Assembly (NCBI GenBank): GCA_964347475.1
Contig: CAYFYY010000015.1
Span: 1-64,000 of the forward strand
Reading direction: 5' to 3'
Origin: GCA-020356105 sp964347475
GTDB lineage: Bacteria > Pseudomonadota > Alphaproteobacteria > UBA8366 > JADFVY01
DNA: 64,000 nucleotides
Position 1 is the stretch's first letter; every line of letters begins with the position of its first letter. The notes below the pieces were generated by a model. That model ran no database searches and had not been told where the DNA came from. It saw nothing but the letters and a program-made list of their open reading frames with translations. The position numbers and the translations under genes were made by a program. Shown piece after piece: positions 1 through 8,002 of this stretch.

Positions 1-2
1 AG

Positions 3-248
3 TGCGACAGCCTCCTGATCGGCGACAAGTGCGGCGCGCACACGGTGCCGTACATCGAGTCCCGCAACCCCTCGGCAAAGGTGGAGCACGAGGCGACGAC
101 GGCCCGGATCAGCGAGGACCAGCTGTTCTACTGTCGCCAGCGCGGCTTGTCGGAGGAGGAGGCGGTGTCGCTCATCGTCAACGGGTTCTGCCGCGAGGTG
201 ATGCAGCATCTGCCGATGGAGTTCGCCGTCGAGGGCAGCGTCGGCTGA
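3..248 (+). CDS. sufB: SufB, Fe-S cluster scaffold subunit (3' end only)
   Basis: The last 81 codons of SufB; the 5' part lies before the window. SufB is the scaffold subunit of the cytosolic SufBC2D complex, on which Fe-S clusters are built. The visible part starts at CDSLLIGDKCG, the conserved region carrying the C-terminal cysteine of the family, continues through VEHEATTARISEDQ and ends with the usual EGSVG. It is followed by sufC, sufD and sufS in the standard order. The frame is open to the window edge, so the gene is presumably intact. The family assignment is firm from motif and context. Confidence 0.95.
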   Translation, partial: CDSLLIGDKCGAHTVPYIESRNPSAKVEHEATTARISEDQLFYCRQRGLSEEEAVSLIVNGFCREVMQHLPMEFAVEGSVG

Positions 249-285
249 CGCGCGCCGCCGCAACCATACGGATTTGGGGAAAACA

Positions 286-1044
286 ATGGCATTGCTGGAC
301 ATTCGCAATCTGCACGTAACGGTCGACGACAAGCCGATCCTCAAGGGGATCGACTTGGCGATCGAAAAGGGCGAGGTGCACGCCATCATGGGCCCGAACG
401 GCGCCGGCAAGAGCACGCTGTCCTACGTCATCGCGGGGCGGGACGGGTATGAGGTGACGGACGGCCAGGTCCTGTTCAATGGCAACGACCTGCTGGAGCT
501 GGAGCCCGATGAGCGCGCATGCGCCGGGCTGTTCCTGGCCTTCCAGTACCCGGTCGAGATTCCCGGCGTGACCAACACGACCTTCCTGAAAACGGCGCTG
601 AATTCGCTGCGCAAGGCGCGCGGCGAGGGCGAATTCGATGCCATGCAGTTCCTCAAATTCGTGCGCGAGAAGGCGAAACCGCTCGGAATCGGCGACGACA
701 TGCTCAAGCGCGCGGTCAATGTCGGGTTCTCCGGCGGCGAGAAGAAGCGCAATGAAATCCTGCAGATGGCGGTGCTGGAGCCGCTCCTCGCGGTGCTGGA
801 CGAGACGGATTCAGGCCTTGACATCGACGCGCTGAAGATCGTTGCCGAAGGCGTGAACACGCTGCGCCGCCCCGACAATGCGACCCTTGTGATCACCCAT
901 TACCAGCGGCTGTTGGACTATATCGTGCCGGACCGCGTGCACGTACTCGCCAACGGCCGCATCGCGAAGTCCGGCGGCAAGGAGCTGGCGCTCGAACTCG
1001 AGGCCAAGGGATACGCGCAGTTCAGCGGCGCCGAGGCGGCCTGA
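286..1044 (+). CDS. sufC: SufC, Fe-S assembly ATPase
   Basis: 252-residue ABC-type ATPase of the SufBC2D complex; its ATP-driven dimerisation remodels SufB-SufD for cluster assembly. Walker A GPNGAGKS lies at about residues 36-43, the family-typical signature SGGEKKR at 149-155 and Walker B LAVLDE at 168-173. Length is normal for SufC. I chose ATG 286 because the protein then begins MALLDIRNLHV like its relatives; an upstream in-frame TTG at 274 would add only four residues. It is 37 bp behind sufB and 12 bp ahead of sufD, in one operon. Confidence 0.97.
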   Translation: MALLDIRNLHVTVDDKPILKGIDLAIEKGEVHAIMGPNGAGKSTLSYVIAGRDGYEVTDGQVLFNGNDLLELEPDERACAGLFLAFQYPVEIPGVTNTTFLKTALNSLRKARGEGEFDAMQFLKFVREKAKPLGIGDDMLKRAVNVGFSGGEKKRNEILQMAVLEPLLAVLDETDSGLDIDALKIVAEGVNTLRRPDNATLVITHYQRLLDYIVPDRVHVLANGRIAKSGGKELALELEAKGYAQFSGAEAA

Positions 1045-1056
1045 GGACGAGGATCT

Positions 1057-2403
1057 ATGGCGAAGCAGACGATCAGGGAATTCTCGCTGGCCGCCGGTTA
1101 CGAGGCGGTGGCGTCGCATCTGCCGGGATCGGATATTGCCTGGCTCGACTCGCTGCGGGCGCAGGGCATCTCGGCATTCCGGGCGAACGGCCTGCCGACC
1201 CGTCGCGTCGAAGCCTGGCGCTATACCAATCTGAATGCCCTGGCCAAGACCGGATTCGCACCGGCCCGAGATGACATCGAACTGGCCGCGGTGCCGGACC
1301 ACGCCGCGCTAGCCATCGCCGACGCCTGCCGTATCGTACTGGTCAACGGCCGGCTGCGCCGCGATCTGTCCGATCTCGAGCGGCTGCCGGACGGCATGAC
1401 GGCATCGGCTCTGGCCGATCTGCTGCGCCGTGCGCCGGGCGAAGCCGAGGATCTGATCGTGCCGGCGCCGGCCGGACGCGAGGGCGTTCTGGCCGCCCTC
1501 AACGACGCCTTCATGGAGGACGGTCTGGTGCTGCGGATCGCAGCTGGCGCCAAGGTCGAGACGCCGATCCACCTCATCTCCGTTGGCGTCCCCGTGGCCG
1601 GACAGGCCATCGCCTTCCACCCGCGCAACCGGATCGTCGCGGAGGCGGGCAGCCGCGCCACCGTCGTCGAGTCGCATTTCGGCGTTGGTCTCGGCGCCTA
1701 TTTCTCGAATGGGCTCTGCGATGTCACCGTCGGCCGCGGCGCGAGCCTCACCCATGCCAAGCTGCAGGACGAGGGAGAGGCGGCGTTCCACGTGGCTTTG
1801 GTCCGTGCGACGATTGGCGACGATGCGGTCTACGACAGCTTCGTTCTGCATCGGGGCGGCGAACTGGCGCGACATGAAGTGCATGCGGCGATCGAGGGCA
1901 CCGGCGCGGAATGCCGCCTCAATGGGGCCTATCTCGGCGCCGGCCGGCAGCACATCGACAACACGACGGTGATCGACCACAAGGCGCCGGGCAGCCGCTC
2001 CAGCGAGGTCTACAAGGGTGTTCTGGCCGGCCGTGCACGCGGCGTGTTTCAGGGCCGCATCGTCGTCCATCGCGACGCCCAGCAAACCGACGGCCATCAG
2101 CTCAACAAGACACTGCTGCTGTCGCGTGCGGCCGAGATGGATACCAAGCCCGAGCTCGAGATCTATGCGGATGACGTCAAGTGCAGCCACGGCGCTACCG
2201 TCGGCGAGCTCAGCGAGATGGAGCTGTTCTACTTGCGCGCCCGCGGCATCGACGAGGCGACGGCGCGCGACATGCTGGTCTCGGCGTTCCTGTCGGAGGC
2301 GGTCTCGGAGCTGCGCGACGAAGGCTTGGCGGCGGCGTTCGCCGAGCGCATCGCGGGCTGGGTCGACGCGCGGCACCAGGAGGACAGGGAGGAGGCGGCA
2401 TGA
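1057..2403 (+). CDS. sufD: SufD, Fe-S cluster assembly protein
   Basis: 448-residue partner of SufB in the SufBC2D scaffold, used for iron acquisition and cluster assembly. It has the SufBD beta-helix core; the C-terminal block with KCSHGATVGEL and an FYLRARGI stretch is the family hallmark, and the final histidine-containing region is intact. The N-terminal part is divergent, as usual in alphaproteobacteria. Its stop codon overlaps the sufS start by 4 bp (ATGA), which indicates translational coupling. An AGGACGAGG ribosome-binding stretch precedes the ATG. Confidence 0.95.
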   Translation: MAKQTIREFSLAAGYEAVASHLPGSDIAWLDSLRAQGISAFRANGLPTRRVEAWRYTNLNALAKTGFAPARDDIELAAVPDHAALAIADACRIVLVNGRLRRDLSDLERLPDGMTASALADLLRRAPGEAEDLIVPAPAGREGVLAALNDAFMEDGLVLRIAAGAKVETPIHLISVGVPVAGQAIAFHPRNRIVAEAGSRATVVESHFGVGLGAYFSNGLCDVTVGRGASLTHAKLQDEGEAAFHVALVRATIGDDAVYDSFVLHRGGELARHEVHAAIEGTGAECRLNGAYLGAGRQHIDNTTVIDHKAPGSRSSEVYKGVLAGRARGVFQGRIVVHRDAQQTDGHQLNKTLLLSRAAEMDTKPELEIYADDVKCSHGATVGELSEMELFYLRARGIDEATARDMLVSAFLSEAVSELRDEGLAAAFAERIAGWVDARHQEDREEAA

Positions 2404-3650
2404 GCGCCCAGGCCGATCTCGTCGAACGCGCCGATTTCGACGTCGACGCCGTGCGCCGCGACTTCCCGATACTGTCGCGCGAGGTTCACGGCAAGCCGCT
2501 GGTCTTTCTCGACAGCGCCGCGTCTGCCCAGAAACCGCGCCAGGTCCTGGATGCGGAGCGGCACGTCTACGAGCACGAATACGCCAACGTCCATCGCGGC
2601 ATCCATTACCTCAGCCAGATCTGCACCGACCGCATGGAGGCGGCGCGCGAGACCGTGCGCGGCTTCCTGAACGCCGCCAGCACGAAGGAGATCGTCTTTA
2701 CCCGCAACGCGACCGAGTCGATCAACCTCGTCGCCGCGTCCTGGGGCCGCAATTTCCTGAAGGCGGGAGACGAGATCGTCATCTCCGAGATGGAGCACCA
2801 CTCCAACATCATCCCCTGGCAGCTGCTGCGCGCCGAGAAGGACATAGTCCTGCGCGTGGCGCCGGTCAGCGACGAGGGCGAGCTCGTCATGGACGGCTTC
2901 GCCAGGCTGCTGAACGAGCGCACTCGACTGGTCGCCATAACGCACATGTCGAACGTCCTGGGCACGATTGTCCCGGTCCGAGACATCGTGCGCATGGCGC
3001 ACGACGCCGGTGCCAAGGTGCTGCTGGACGGTGCGCAGGCGGTCACGCACATCCCCGTCGACATGCGCGCGCTGGATTGCGATTTCTATGTGTTCTCGGG
3101 CCACAAGCTCTACGGGCCGAGCGGCATCGGCGTGCTGTATGCCAAGGAGGCGCTGCTGGACGCCATGCCGCCCTATATGGGCGGCGGCGAGATGATCCGC
3201 AGCGTGACCTTTGAAAAGGCCGAGTGGGCGGACCTGCCATACAAGTTCGAGGCGGGCACGCCGGCGATCGCGCAGTCCGTCGGGCTTGGCGCCGCGATCG
3301 ACTACGTTACCGGCCTCGGGCTCGATGCGATCGGCGCACATGAGGCGGAGCTCGTGACCTACGCGAACCAGCGGCTGTCGTCGATCGACGGGCTGAAGCT
3401 GATCGGCACCGCACCGGGCAAGGCGAGCGTGGTGTCGTTCACCATGGACTGCGCCCACCCGCACGACATTGGCACACTGGTGGATCGCGCGGGCGTCGCC
3501 ATCCGGGTCGGCCACCACTGTGCGCAGCCGCTGATGGACCGCCTCGGCGTCGCCGCGACGGCGCGGGCCTCTTTCGGGCTTTACAACACGCGTGCCGAGG
3601 TCGACCGGCTGACCGAGGTGCTCGAAGGGGTACGGGAGTTCTTCGGGTGA
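2400..3650 (+). CDS. sufS: SufS, group II cysteine desulfurase
   Basis: 416-residue PLP enzyme that removes sulfur from cysteine as a persulfide and passes it to SufU/SufB. The PLP lysine lies in FSGHKLYGPSG (about K236) and the catalytic cysteine in GHHCAQP (about C374), both in the expected places. The RASFGLYNT motif near the C terminus is also conserved. ATG 2400 overlaps the sufD stop; an upstream extension of the frame is non-coding. The gene is followed by sufU, the expected sulfur acceptor for SufS enzymes of this type. Confidence 0.97.
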   Translation: MSAQADLVERADFDVDAVRRDFPILSREVHGKPLVFLDSAASAQKPRQVLDAERHVYEHEYANVHRGIHYLSQICTDRMEAARETVRGFLNAASTKEIVFTRNATESINLVAASWGRNFLKAGDEIVISEMEHHSNIIPWQLLRAEKDIVLRVAPVSDEGELVMDGFARLLNERTRLVAITHMSNVLGTIVPVRDIVRMAHDAGAKVLLDGAQAVTHIPVDMRALDCDFYVFSGHKLYGPSGIGVLYAKEALLDAMPPYMGGGEMIRSVTFEKAEWADLPYKFEAGTPAIAQSVGLGAAIDYVTGLGLDAIGAHEAELVTYANQRLSSIDGLKLIGTAPGKASVVSFTMDCAHPHDIGTLVDRAGVAIRVGHHCAQPLMDRLGVAATARASFGLYNTRAEVDRLTEVLEGVREFFG

Positions 3651-4132
3651 TGTTCGACGAGTTGCGAGAACTCTACCAGGAAGTGATCCTCGATCACGGC
3701 AAGAGCCCGCGGAATTTCCGCGCCATCGAGGGCGCGCGTTTCCATGCCCATGGTCACAACCCGATGTGCGGCGACCAGTTGGAAGTGTTCGTCACCGCCG
3801 ACGACGGTGGGCAAATTACCGATGCGAGCTTCGTCGGCAGGGGCTGCGCCATCTCGGTCGCCTCGGCCTCACTGATGACCGAGATGCTACGCGGCAAGAC
3901 GATCGACGAGGCGCGGCGCATGTTCGACGGGTTCCATGAGATGTGCACGACCGGCGGCGACGATCCCCTTGCCGGCCTGGCCGAAGAGGATGCGGACCGG
4001 CTGCAGGTGCTGTCCGGTGTGCGCGAGTTCCCGATGCGGGTGAAGTGCGCGACCCTGGCCTGGCATACGATGAATGCCGCGACCAGGGGCATAGACGAAG
4101 TTTCCACCGATGACGGGCTGGGAGCAGGATGA
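3650..4132 (+). CDS. sufU: SufU-type sulfur-transfer / scaffold protein
   Basis: 160-residue IscU/NifU-N family protein. The zinc/cluster ligands are C40 and D42 (in NPMCGDQ), C66 (GRGCAIS) and C133 (RVKCATL). Between C66 and C133 there is an insert of roughly 20 residues (GGDDPLAGLAEEDADRL) that IscU lacks and that is characteristic of SufU. SufU accepts persulfide sulfur from SufS by zinc-ligand swapping in Gram-positive bacteria; the same role is inferred here from adjacency. The start may be GTG 3647 or ATG 3650; ATG 3650 overlaps the sufS stop. Confidence 0.92.
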   Translation: MFDELRELYQEVILDHGKSPRNFRAIEGARFHAHGHNPMCGDQLEVFVTADDGGQITDASFVGRGCAISVASASLMTEMLRGKTIDEARRMFDGFHEMCTTGGDDPLAGLAEEDADRLQVLSGVREFPMRVKCATLAWHTMNAATRGIDEVSTDDGLGAG

Positions 4133-4533
4133 TGACACAGCAGGCATCGACGATGCGCGATTTCATGCCGCTTTCGTCGCCGGCAGACGGCACGGCGCGC
4201 GCCGGTGCGCCGCTGGCGCCGGGTGCAACGGCCGCCGCTCGCGAGGCGGTGATCGAGGCGCTGCGGACCGTGCACGACCCCGAGATTCCGGTGAACATCT
4301 ACGATCTCGGGCTGATCTACGAGCTGGAGATCGCGGATGACGGCTCCGTGCGGATCGGCATGACGCTGACCGCGCCGGCCTGTCCGGTCGCCGGTGAGAT
4401 GCCGCAGTGGGTGGCCGATTCGGTGGCCGCGGTCGACGGCGTCGGCGAGGTGGAAGTATCGATGGTCTGGGACCCGCCCTGGACGCCCGAGCGGATGTCC
4501 GACGATGCCAAGATGCTACTGGATATCGGCTGA
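4129..4533 (+). CDS. sufT: SufT-like DUF59/MIP18-family Fe-S maturation protein
   Basis: 134-residue DUF59 (MIP18) protein, a family that helps mature or transfer Fe-S clusters. The core begins near residue 38, with the conserved HDPEIPVNIYDLGLIY at 49-64 and a cysteine in TAPACPVAGEMP (C85). The first 35 or so residues are a Pro/Ala-rich extension that is not part of the domain. ATG 4129 overlaps the sufU stop (ATGA) and follows GGAGCAGG. The position between sufU and sufA matches the SUF-associated subgroup found in many alphaproteobacteria. Confidence 0.92.
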   Translation: MMTQQASTMRDFMPLSSPADGTARAGAPLAPGATAAAREAVIEALRTVHDPEIPVNIYDLGLIYELEIADDGSVRIGMTLTAPACPVAGEMPQWVADSVAAVDGVGEVEVSMVWDPPWTPERMSDDAKMLLDIG

Positions 4534-4589
4534 CCGCGTAACGACATAATGGATGGCCGGGTGTTGATACACCCGGGGAGTACGAGAGC

Positions 4590-4928
4590 ATGGAAAAACC
4601 CAAGGCGATGACCCTGACGGACGCGGCCGCGGCACGCGTCAAACACCTGATGGCGCAGACCGACAAGGCCGTCATCGGCGTGCGCGTCGGCGTGACAATG
4701 CAGGGTTGCTCGGGCATGAGCTACAAGATGGAATACGCCGAGGAGGAACGGCCGTTCGAAGAGGTCGTCGAGGACAAGGGCGTGAAGATCTTCATCGATC
4801 CCGCGGCGACGATGTTCCTGCTCGGTTCCGAGATGGACTGGGTTGAGGACAAGCTCGCCTCGCGGTTCGTCTTCAACAATCCGAACGTGAAGGGGATGTG
4901 CGGCTGCGGCGAGTCGTTCCACGTTTGA
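4590..4928 (+). CDS. sufA: SufA/IscA-type Fe-S carrier
   Basis: 112-residue A-type carrier that collects clusters from SufBC2D and delivers them to apoproteins. The three cluster-binding cysteines are present: C40 in MQGCSGMSY, and C104 and C106 in MCGCGESF at the C terminus. Length is typical. It lies 56 bp behind the DUF59 gene on the same strand and 72 bp ahead of a ferredoxin gene, so it is probably still within the suf transcript. SufA, IscA and ErpA cannot be separated firmly by sequence alone; the name follows operon context. Confidence 0.92.
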   Translation: MEKPKAMTLTDAAAARVKHLMAQTDKAVIGVRVGVTMQGCSGMSYKMEYAEEERPFEEVVEDKGVKIFIDPAATMFLLGSEMDWVEDKLASRFVFNNPNVKGMCGCGESFHV

Positions 4929-5000
4929 CCGCGGCGGCAATAACAACAGGTCCGGCCTGCGGGGGTCGCGGCAACTGAGTGGGCGGGAAGACCGAGGCAT

Positions 5001-5333
5001 ATGCCCAAGATGACGTTCATAGAACCGGACGGCACCCGCAGGGAGGTCGACGCCCCGCTGGGCCTGTCGATCATGGAGATCGCCCACAAGCACGACATCG
5101 ACATCGAGGGCGCTTGCGGCGGCTCGCTGTCCTGCTCGACCTGCCATGTCATCGTCGACCCCGCCTGGTTCGGCAAGCTGCCGGAGCCCGACGAGGAGGA
5201 GGAGGACATGCTCGACCTCGCCTTCGGACTGACCCGCACCTCGCGTCTCTGCTGTCAGCTGATCATGACCGAGGATCTGGACGGCATTACCGTCACGCTT
5301 CCGGAAGAGACGCATAATTTCCTGTTGGATTGA
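5001..5333 (+). CDS. Adrenodoxin-type 2Fe-2S ferredoxin
   Basis: 110-residue single-domain ferredoxin. The cluster ligands follow the pattern C-x5-C-x2-C-x36-C: C39, C45 and C48 in GACGGSLSCSTC, and C85 near SRLCCQL. The acidic stretch EPDEEEEDMLDLA is the partner-docking helix of the adrenodoxin/ISC ferredoxin group. It probably supplies electrons for cluster assembly or for an oxygenase. It follows sufA on the same strand by 72 bp. I see no clear terminator after it; the next gene is convergent. Confidence 0.93.
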   Translation: MPKMTFIEPDGTRREVDAPLGLSIMEIAHKHDIDIEGACGGSLSCSTCHVIVDPAWFGKLPEPDEEEEDMLDLAFGLTRTSRLCCQLIMTEDLDGITVTLPEETHNFLLD

Positions 5334-5457
5334 TCCGAGACGACACGGCTCTTTTTGTGGCGACGGGGGTCGTGGCGCCTGACGCTGTGTTCCGGATCAG
5401 CCATGCCGCGCGTCGGCGAACGCCGGCGAATGGAACGTTGACGATAGCTTTGGTCGG

Positions 5458-6609
5458 TCAGTGCGAAGATCCGTCTGGATGCACCGCGTCGGGTCCGGCC
5501 CGCGCAATACGTCCCGCGATATCTGCCGTTTCCGCGGCAATCGCATCAAGCTCGTCAGATGTGAATTCCGGCCGATAATATGCCGGTGGCCTCAGCCGCC
5601 CCGCGAACCGTGCCAGCGCCGCCTCGTCGGTCTCAAGGCGGCAATGATGCATCATCCGGCTCATCGTTTCCTGCGGGTGGTCACAAAGGTTCTCGTAACG
5701 GAGGATCATCGTAGCCTTGCGCAGCGCCTCATCGCGATCCAGCAACTCGGCCACATATCCGTAAATCATCGCCCAGTACCGGGCCCAGCCACGGGCATCT
5801 TCGCCGGATTCCCAGAGCGCCTGGATTTCCCGGACCCTGTCGACGTCGCCGCAGTTGATCGGCCGCAGGTCAAGCCCGAACTCGAAGTGGCCGACGCGAC
5901 GCATGTAGTCGACAGCCCGCGGATTGCCCCGCTCACCCGCGCAGAACAGCTCGTGCTGCTTGATCAGTGATGCGACATGCCACACGGGATCGCGGACGGG
6001 GACGATGAACCGTGCGTCGGCAAACAGCTTGTGCAGATAGCCCATGCGCGTGACGTTGTAGTTTCCCTTCGACAGGTACCGTGGTTTGGCCCGCGCCGCG
6101 AGCAGCTTTCGGATATGCTCGCGATAGAATTTCTCGAACGCCGCGTTCTCGGCTGTTCGGTCCAGCACATGCGATCGGCCGGGATCGTGGGTGTGGCTGA
6201 AAAACGCCATCCAGATTGCCTCTTCGCGGGCTTCGGGACTGTCCGCGGTGACCATGAGGCCGTCCTTGTGGGCGCGCTCCGCCGCGACGAGGGGGCCACG
6301 GCGGGTCCTCTCGACGAACCAATTCCACCACCACGGCGTGAAGACCGGGGGAAAGTCGCGATAGAGGTGCGTTGCAACGTCGCCATGCGATGCCAGAATT
6401 TCGAGCGCGATCGTCGTGCCGGCGCGGGCCAGACCCGTTACGTAAATCGGTGCCGTGATCGGGACGGACGCAACCGCATCCGCCAGCACGCGTGTTTCGA
6501 GGTTGCCAAGCCCGATCCATAAACGGGGAAATCGCTCGATCAGGCCGCCGACGACATGATCGAAGCCGGAAACCCGGAATGACGCTTCGATATCCTGGCT
6601 TGTTGTCAT
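5458..6609 (-). CDS. Sulfotransferase family protein
   Basis: 383-residue PAPS-dependent sulfotransferase-like protein. The PAPS 5'-phosphosulfate loop is YVTGLARAGTTIAL (about residues 56-69), and a later VPVRDPVWHVASL supplies the 3'-phosphate-binding RDP...S element. No signal peptide or membrane segment is visible, so it is probably cytosolic or membrane-associated. The substrate is unknown; such enzymes modify glycans, lipids or small metabolites, and the neighbours (membrane proteins, rhamnose genes) suggest a surface-glycan target. It is 24 bp downstream of the next minus-strand gene, so they are probably co-transcribed. Confidence 0.88.
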   Translation of the reverse strand: MTTSQDIEASFRVSGFDHVVGGLIERFPRLWIGLGNLETRVLADAVASVPITAPIYVTGLARAGTTIALEILASHGDVATHLYRDFPPVFTPWWWNWFVERTRRGPLVAAERAHKDGLMVTADSPEAREEAIWMAFFSHTHDPGRSHVLDRTAENAAFEKFYREHIRKLLAARAKPRYLSKGNYNVTRMGYLHKLFADARFIVPVRDPVWHVASLIKQHELFCAGERGNPRAVDYMRRVGHFEFGLDLRPINCGDVDRVREIQALWESGEDARGWARYWAMIYGYVAELLDRDEALRKATMILRYENLCDHPQETMSRMMHHCRLETDEAALARFAGRLRPPAYYRPEFTSDELDAIAAETADIAGRIARAGPDAVHPDGSSH

Positions 6610-6633
6610 CAGTCCGCCTGTCCCCGGTCTCGT

Positions 6634-7401
6634 TCAGCGGATTCGGAACAGCAGCTTGACGGCAACCGACGCAACGAGGACGACGAGGATGAACGGGGCC
6701 TCCCAGCCGCGCATCCAACCCGGACCGAATGGAAGGAACTCCTTGGGGTGCAGCTCGACGCCGATCAGGTCGACCGGCGCATCGTCCGGCAGCGAACCGA
6801 GCGGATTGGCAAAGAAGATGTTCCACCATAAGCGCTTGTGGATAACCGGGACGGGTCGTGCCAGCGGCAGGGTCAGCATCGGCTGACCGGAGTCGTCGGT
6901 CACCTCGACCGTTCGGTCCGCAGCGGGCCACAGCAGGGTCCACGGGCCGTCGCCGGAGACGGGCGCGGTGCCCGGCCACGCCAGCGGACGGCTGGTCGGC
7001 TCACCATAGACGCGAACGGGCTCGCCGGTCTGCGGCAACTCGTAGCCGTAGTTTGCGGCGAGCCATCCCATCATCACAAGAACGGGCAGCGAGCCAACGA
7101 GGGCGGGTCCAAGTGCGAGGCCGAGGTGCCGCACAGAGGTCGACAGTGATCGGCCCATGACCGCCCATATGCCCGCGAAGGTACCGTCATACGCGGCGAG
7201 TGCCTGACGTGCCTCGGCGGCATCGCGCCGGACGGTCTCCAGTTTGCGCTGCGGCGAGGCGAGCCAATAGAGTGCCATCGACAGCGTTCCGGAAATCGTG
7301 CCCCACAGGACCAGCCGGGCCGAGTCGGGCAGCAGGTGTGCCAGTGCTAGGTCTGCCGAGCTGAGGAGCGGCGCGGGTATGTCGAAGATGCCGGTTTCCA
7401 T
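6634..7401 (-). CDS. Membrane protein of unknown function with EMC3/DUF106-like N-terminal layout
   Basis: 255 residues. Visible layout: membrane helix at about 28-48, a charged helix QRKLETVRRDAAEARQAL (about 51-68), a second membrane helix at 95-117, a soluble beta-rich segment of about 110 residues, and a last membrane helix near 232-252. A membrane helix, a basic amphipathic hairpin and a membrane helix is the arrangement of the Oxa1-superfamily EMC3/DUF106 proteins, but I see this from layout only and cannot confirm homology. It lies between a sulfotransferase gene and a small membrane protein gene on the same strand. Confidence 0.75.
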   Translation of the reverse strand: METGIFDIPAPLLSSADLALAHLLPDSARLVLWGTISGTLSMALYWLASPQRKLETVRRDAAEARQALAAYDGTFAGIWAVMGRSLSTSVRHLGLALGPALVGSLPVLVMMGWLAANYGYELPQTGEPVRVYGEPTSRPLAWPGTAPVSGDGPWTLLWPAADRTVEVTDDSGQPMLTLPLARPVPVIHKRLWWNIFFANPLGSLPDDAPVDLIGVELHPKEFLPFGPGWMRGWEAPFILVVLVASVAVKLLFRIR

Positions 7402-7419
7402 CGGCCCCGCCGGTCGCTC

Positions 7420-7692
7420 CTATTCGGCGGCGCCGGGAGACGTCGTGTGCTGGCTTTCCTCGGCGGTCGCCGTATTTTCCGTGGCGGACTGCCTGCCGGC
7501 CTTGAATTTACGGTACAGAAGCCGTAGCGGCCAGAACAGGACGATGGCCACGGCGGTTGCGATTGCGGCCAGCACCGCCAAAAGAGATCCGGCAAGGCTT
7601 GCACCCGCGCCCGGTCCGATATAGGCCTGCGCCGCCACGGGTGACAGAACGATCCAGGTGGCACCCATGAGCGCGACAACACGAATGATCAT
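7420..7692 (-). CDS. Small exported/membrane protein, unknown
   Basis: 90 residues. The N terminus MIIRVVALMGATWIV...AAQA looks like a signal peptide. The mature start is AYIGPGAGASLAG, followed by a second hydrophobic helix and the basic edge FWPLRLLYRKFK, then a polar tail. I chose ATG 7692 because the upstream in-frame extension (to 7893) has no signal-like or conserved sequence. It is the first gene of an apparent three-gene minus-strand unit with the DUF106-like protein and the sulfotransferase (gaps of 18 and 24 bp). No function is recognised. Confidence 0.7.
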   Translation of the reverse strand: MIIRVVALMGATWIVLSPVAAQAYIGPGAGASLAGSLLAVLAAIATAVAIVLFWPLRLLYRKFKAGRQSATENTATAEESQHTTSPGAAE

Positions 7693-8002
7693 GGCGATTC
7701 GTCCGTTTCCAATATCCGCGGACCGCACCTCCGCGCCGGGACCTCCCGGCGGTGCGGAACAGGGTGCCGATCCCCTGCGTTGAGGGGAATTCACCGCCGA
7801 CAGGATTTCATGCCTGCGTAAAGAAAACTTTAAGGGGGACTTTTCGCGGCGCACCCGCGTACCACCGCCCCCCGAACTGGCGGCCCCATGCACGGCATAG
7901 GACGATGTTAACGTCTGGCGACTACAACACGATCGGTGGTATGCAGATCACGAAGTCGCCGTTCCCCCCAGGGAGCGGGAATTCTCAGGAAAGGTGCCAG
8001 CG
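7693..8002. other. Divergent intergenic region upstream of rfbB
   Basis: About 310 bp between a minus-strand unit and the plus-strand rfb operon, so it should hold promoters for both. It includes a short A-rich stretch (AAGAAAACTTTAAGGGGG, near 7820) and AGGAAAGG just before rfbB. I see no convincing promoter hexamer pair, riboswitch or repeat. Confidence 0.5.
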
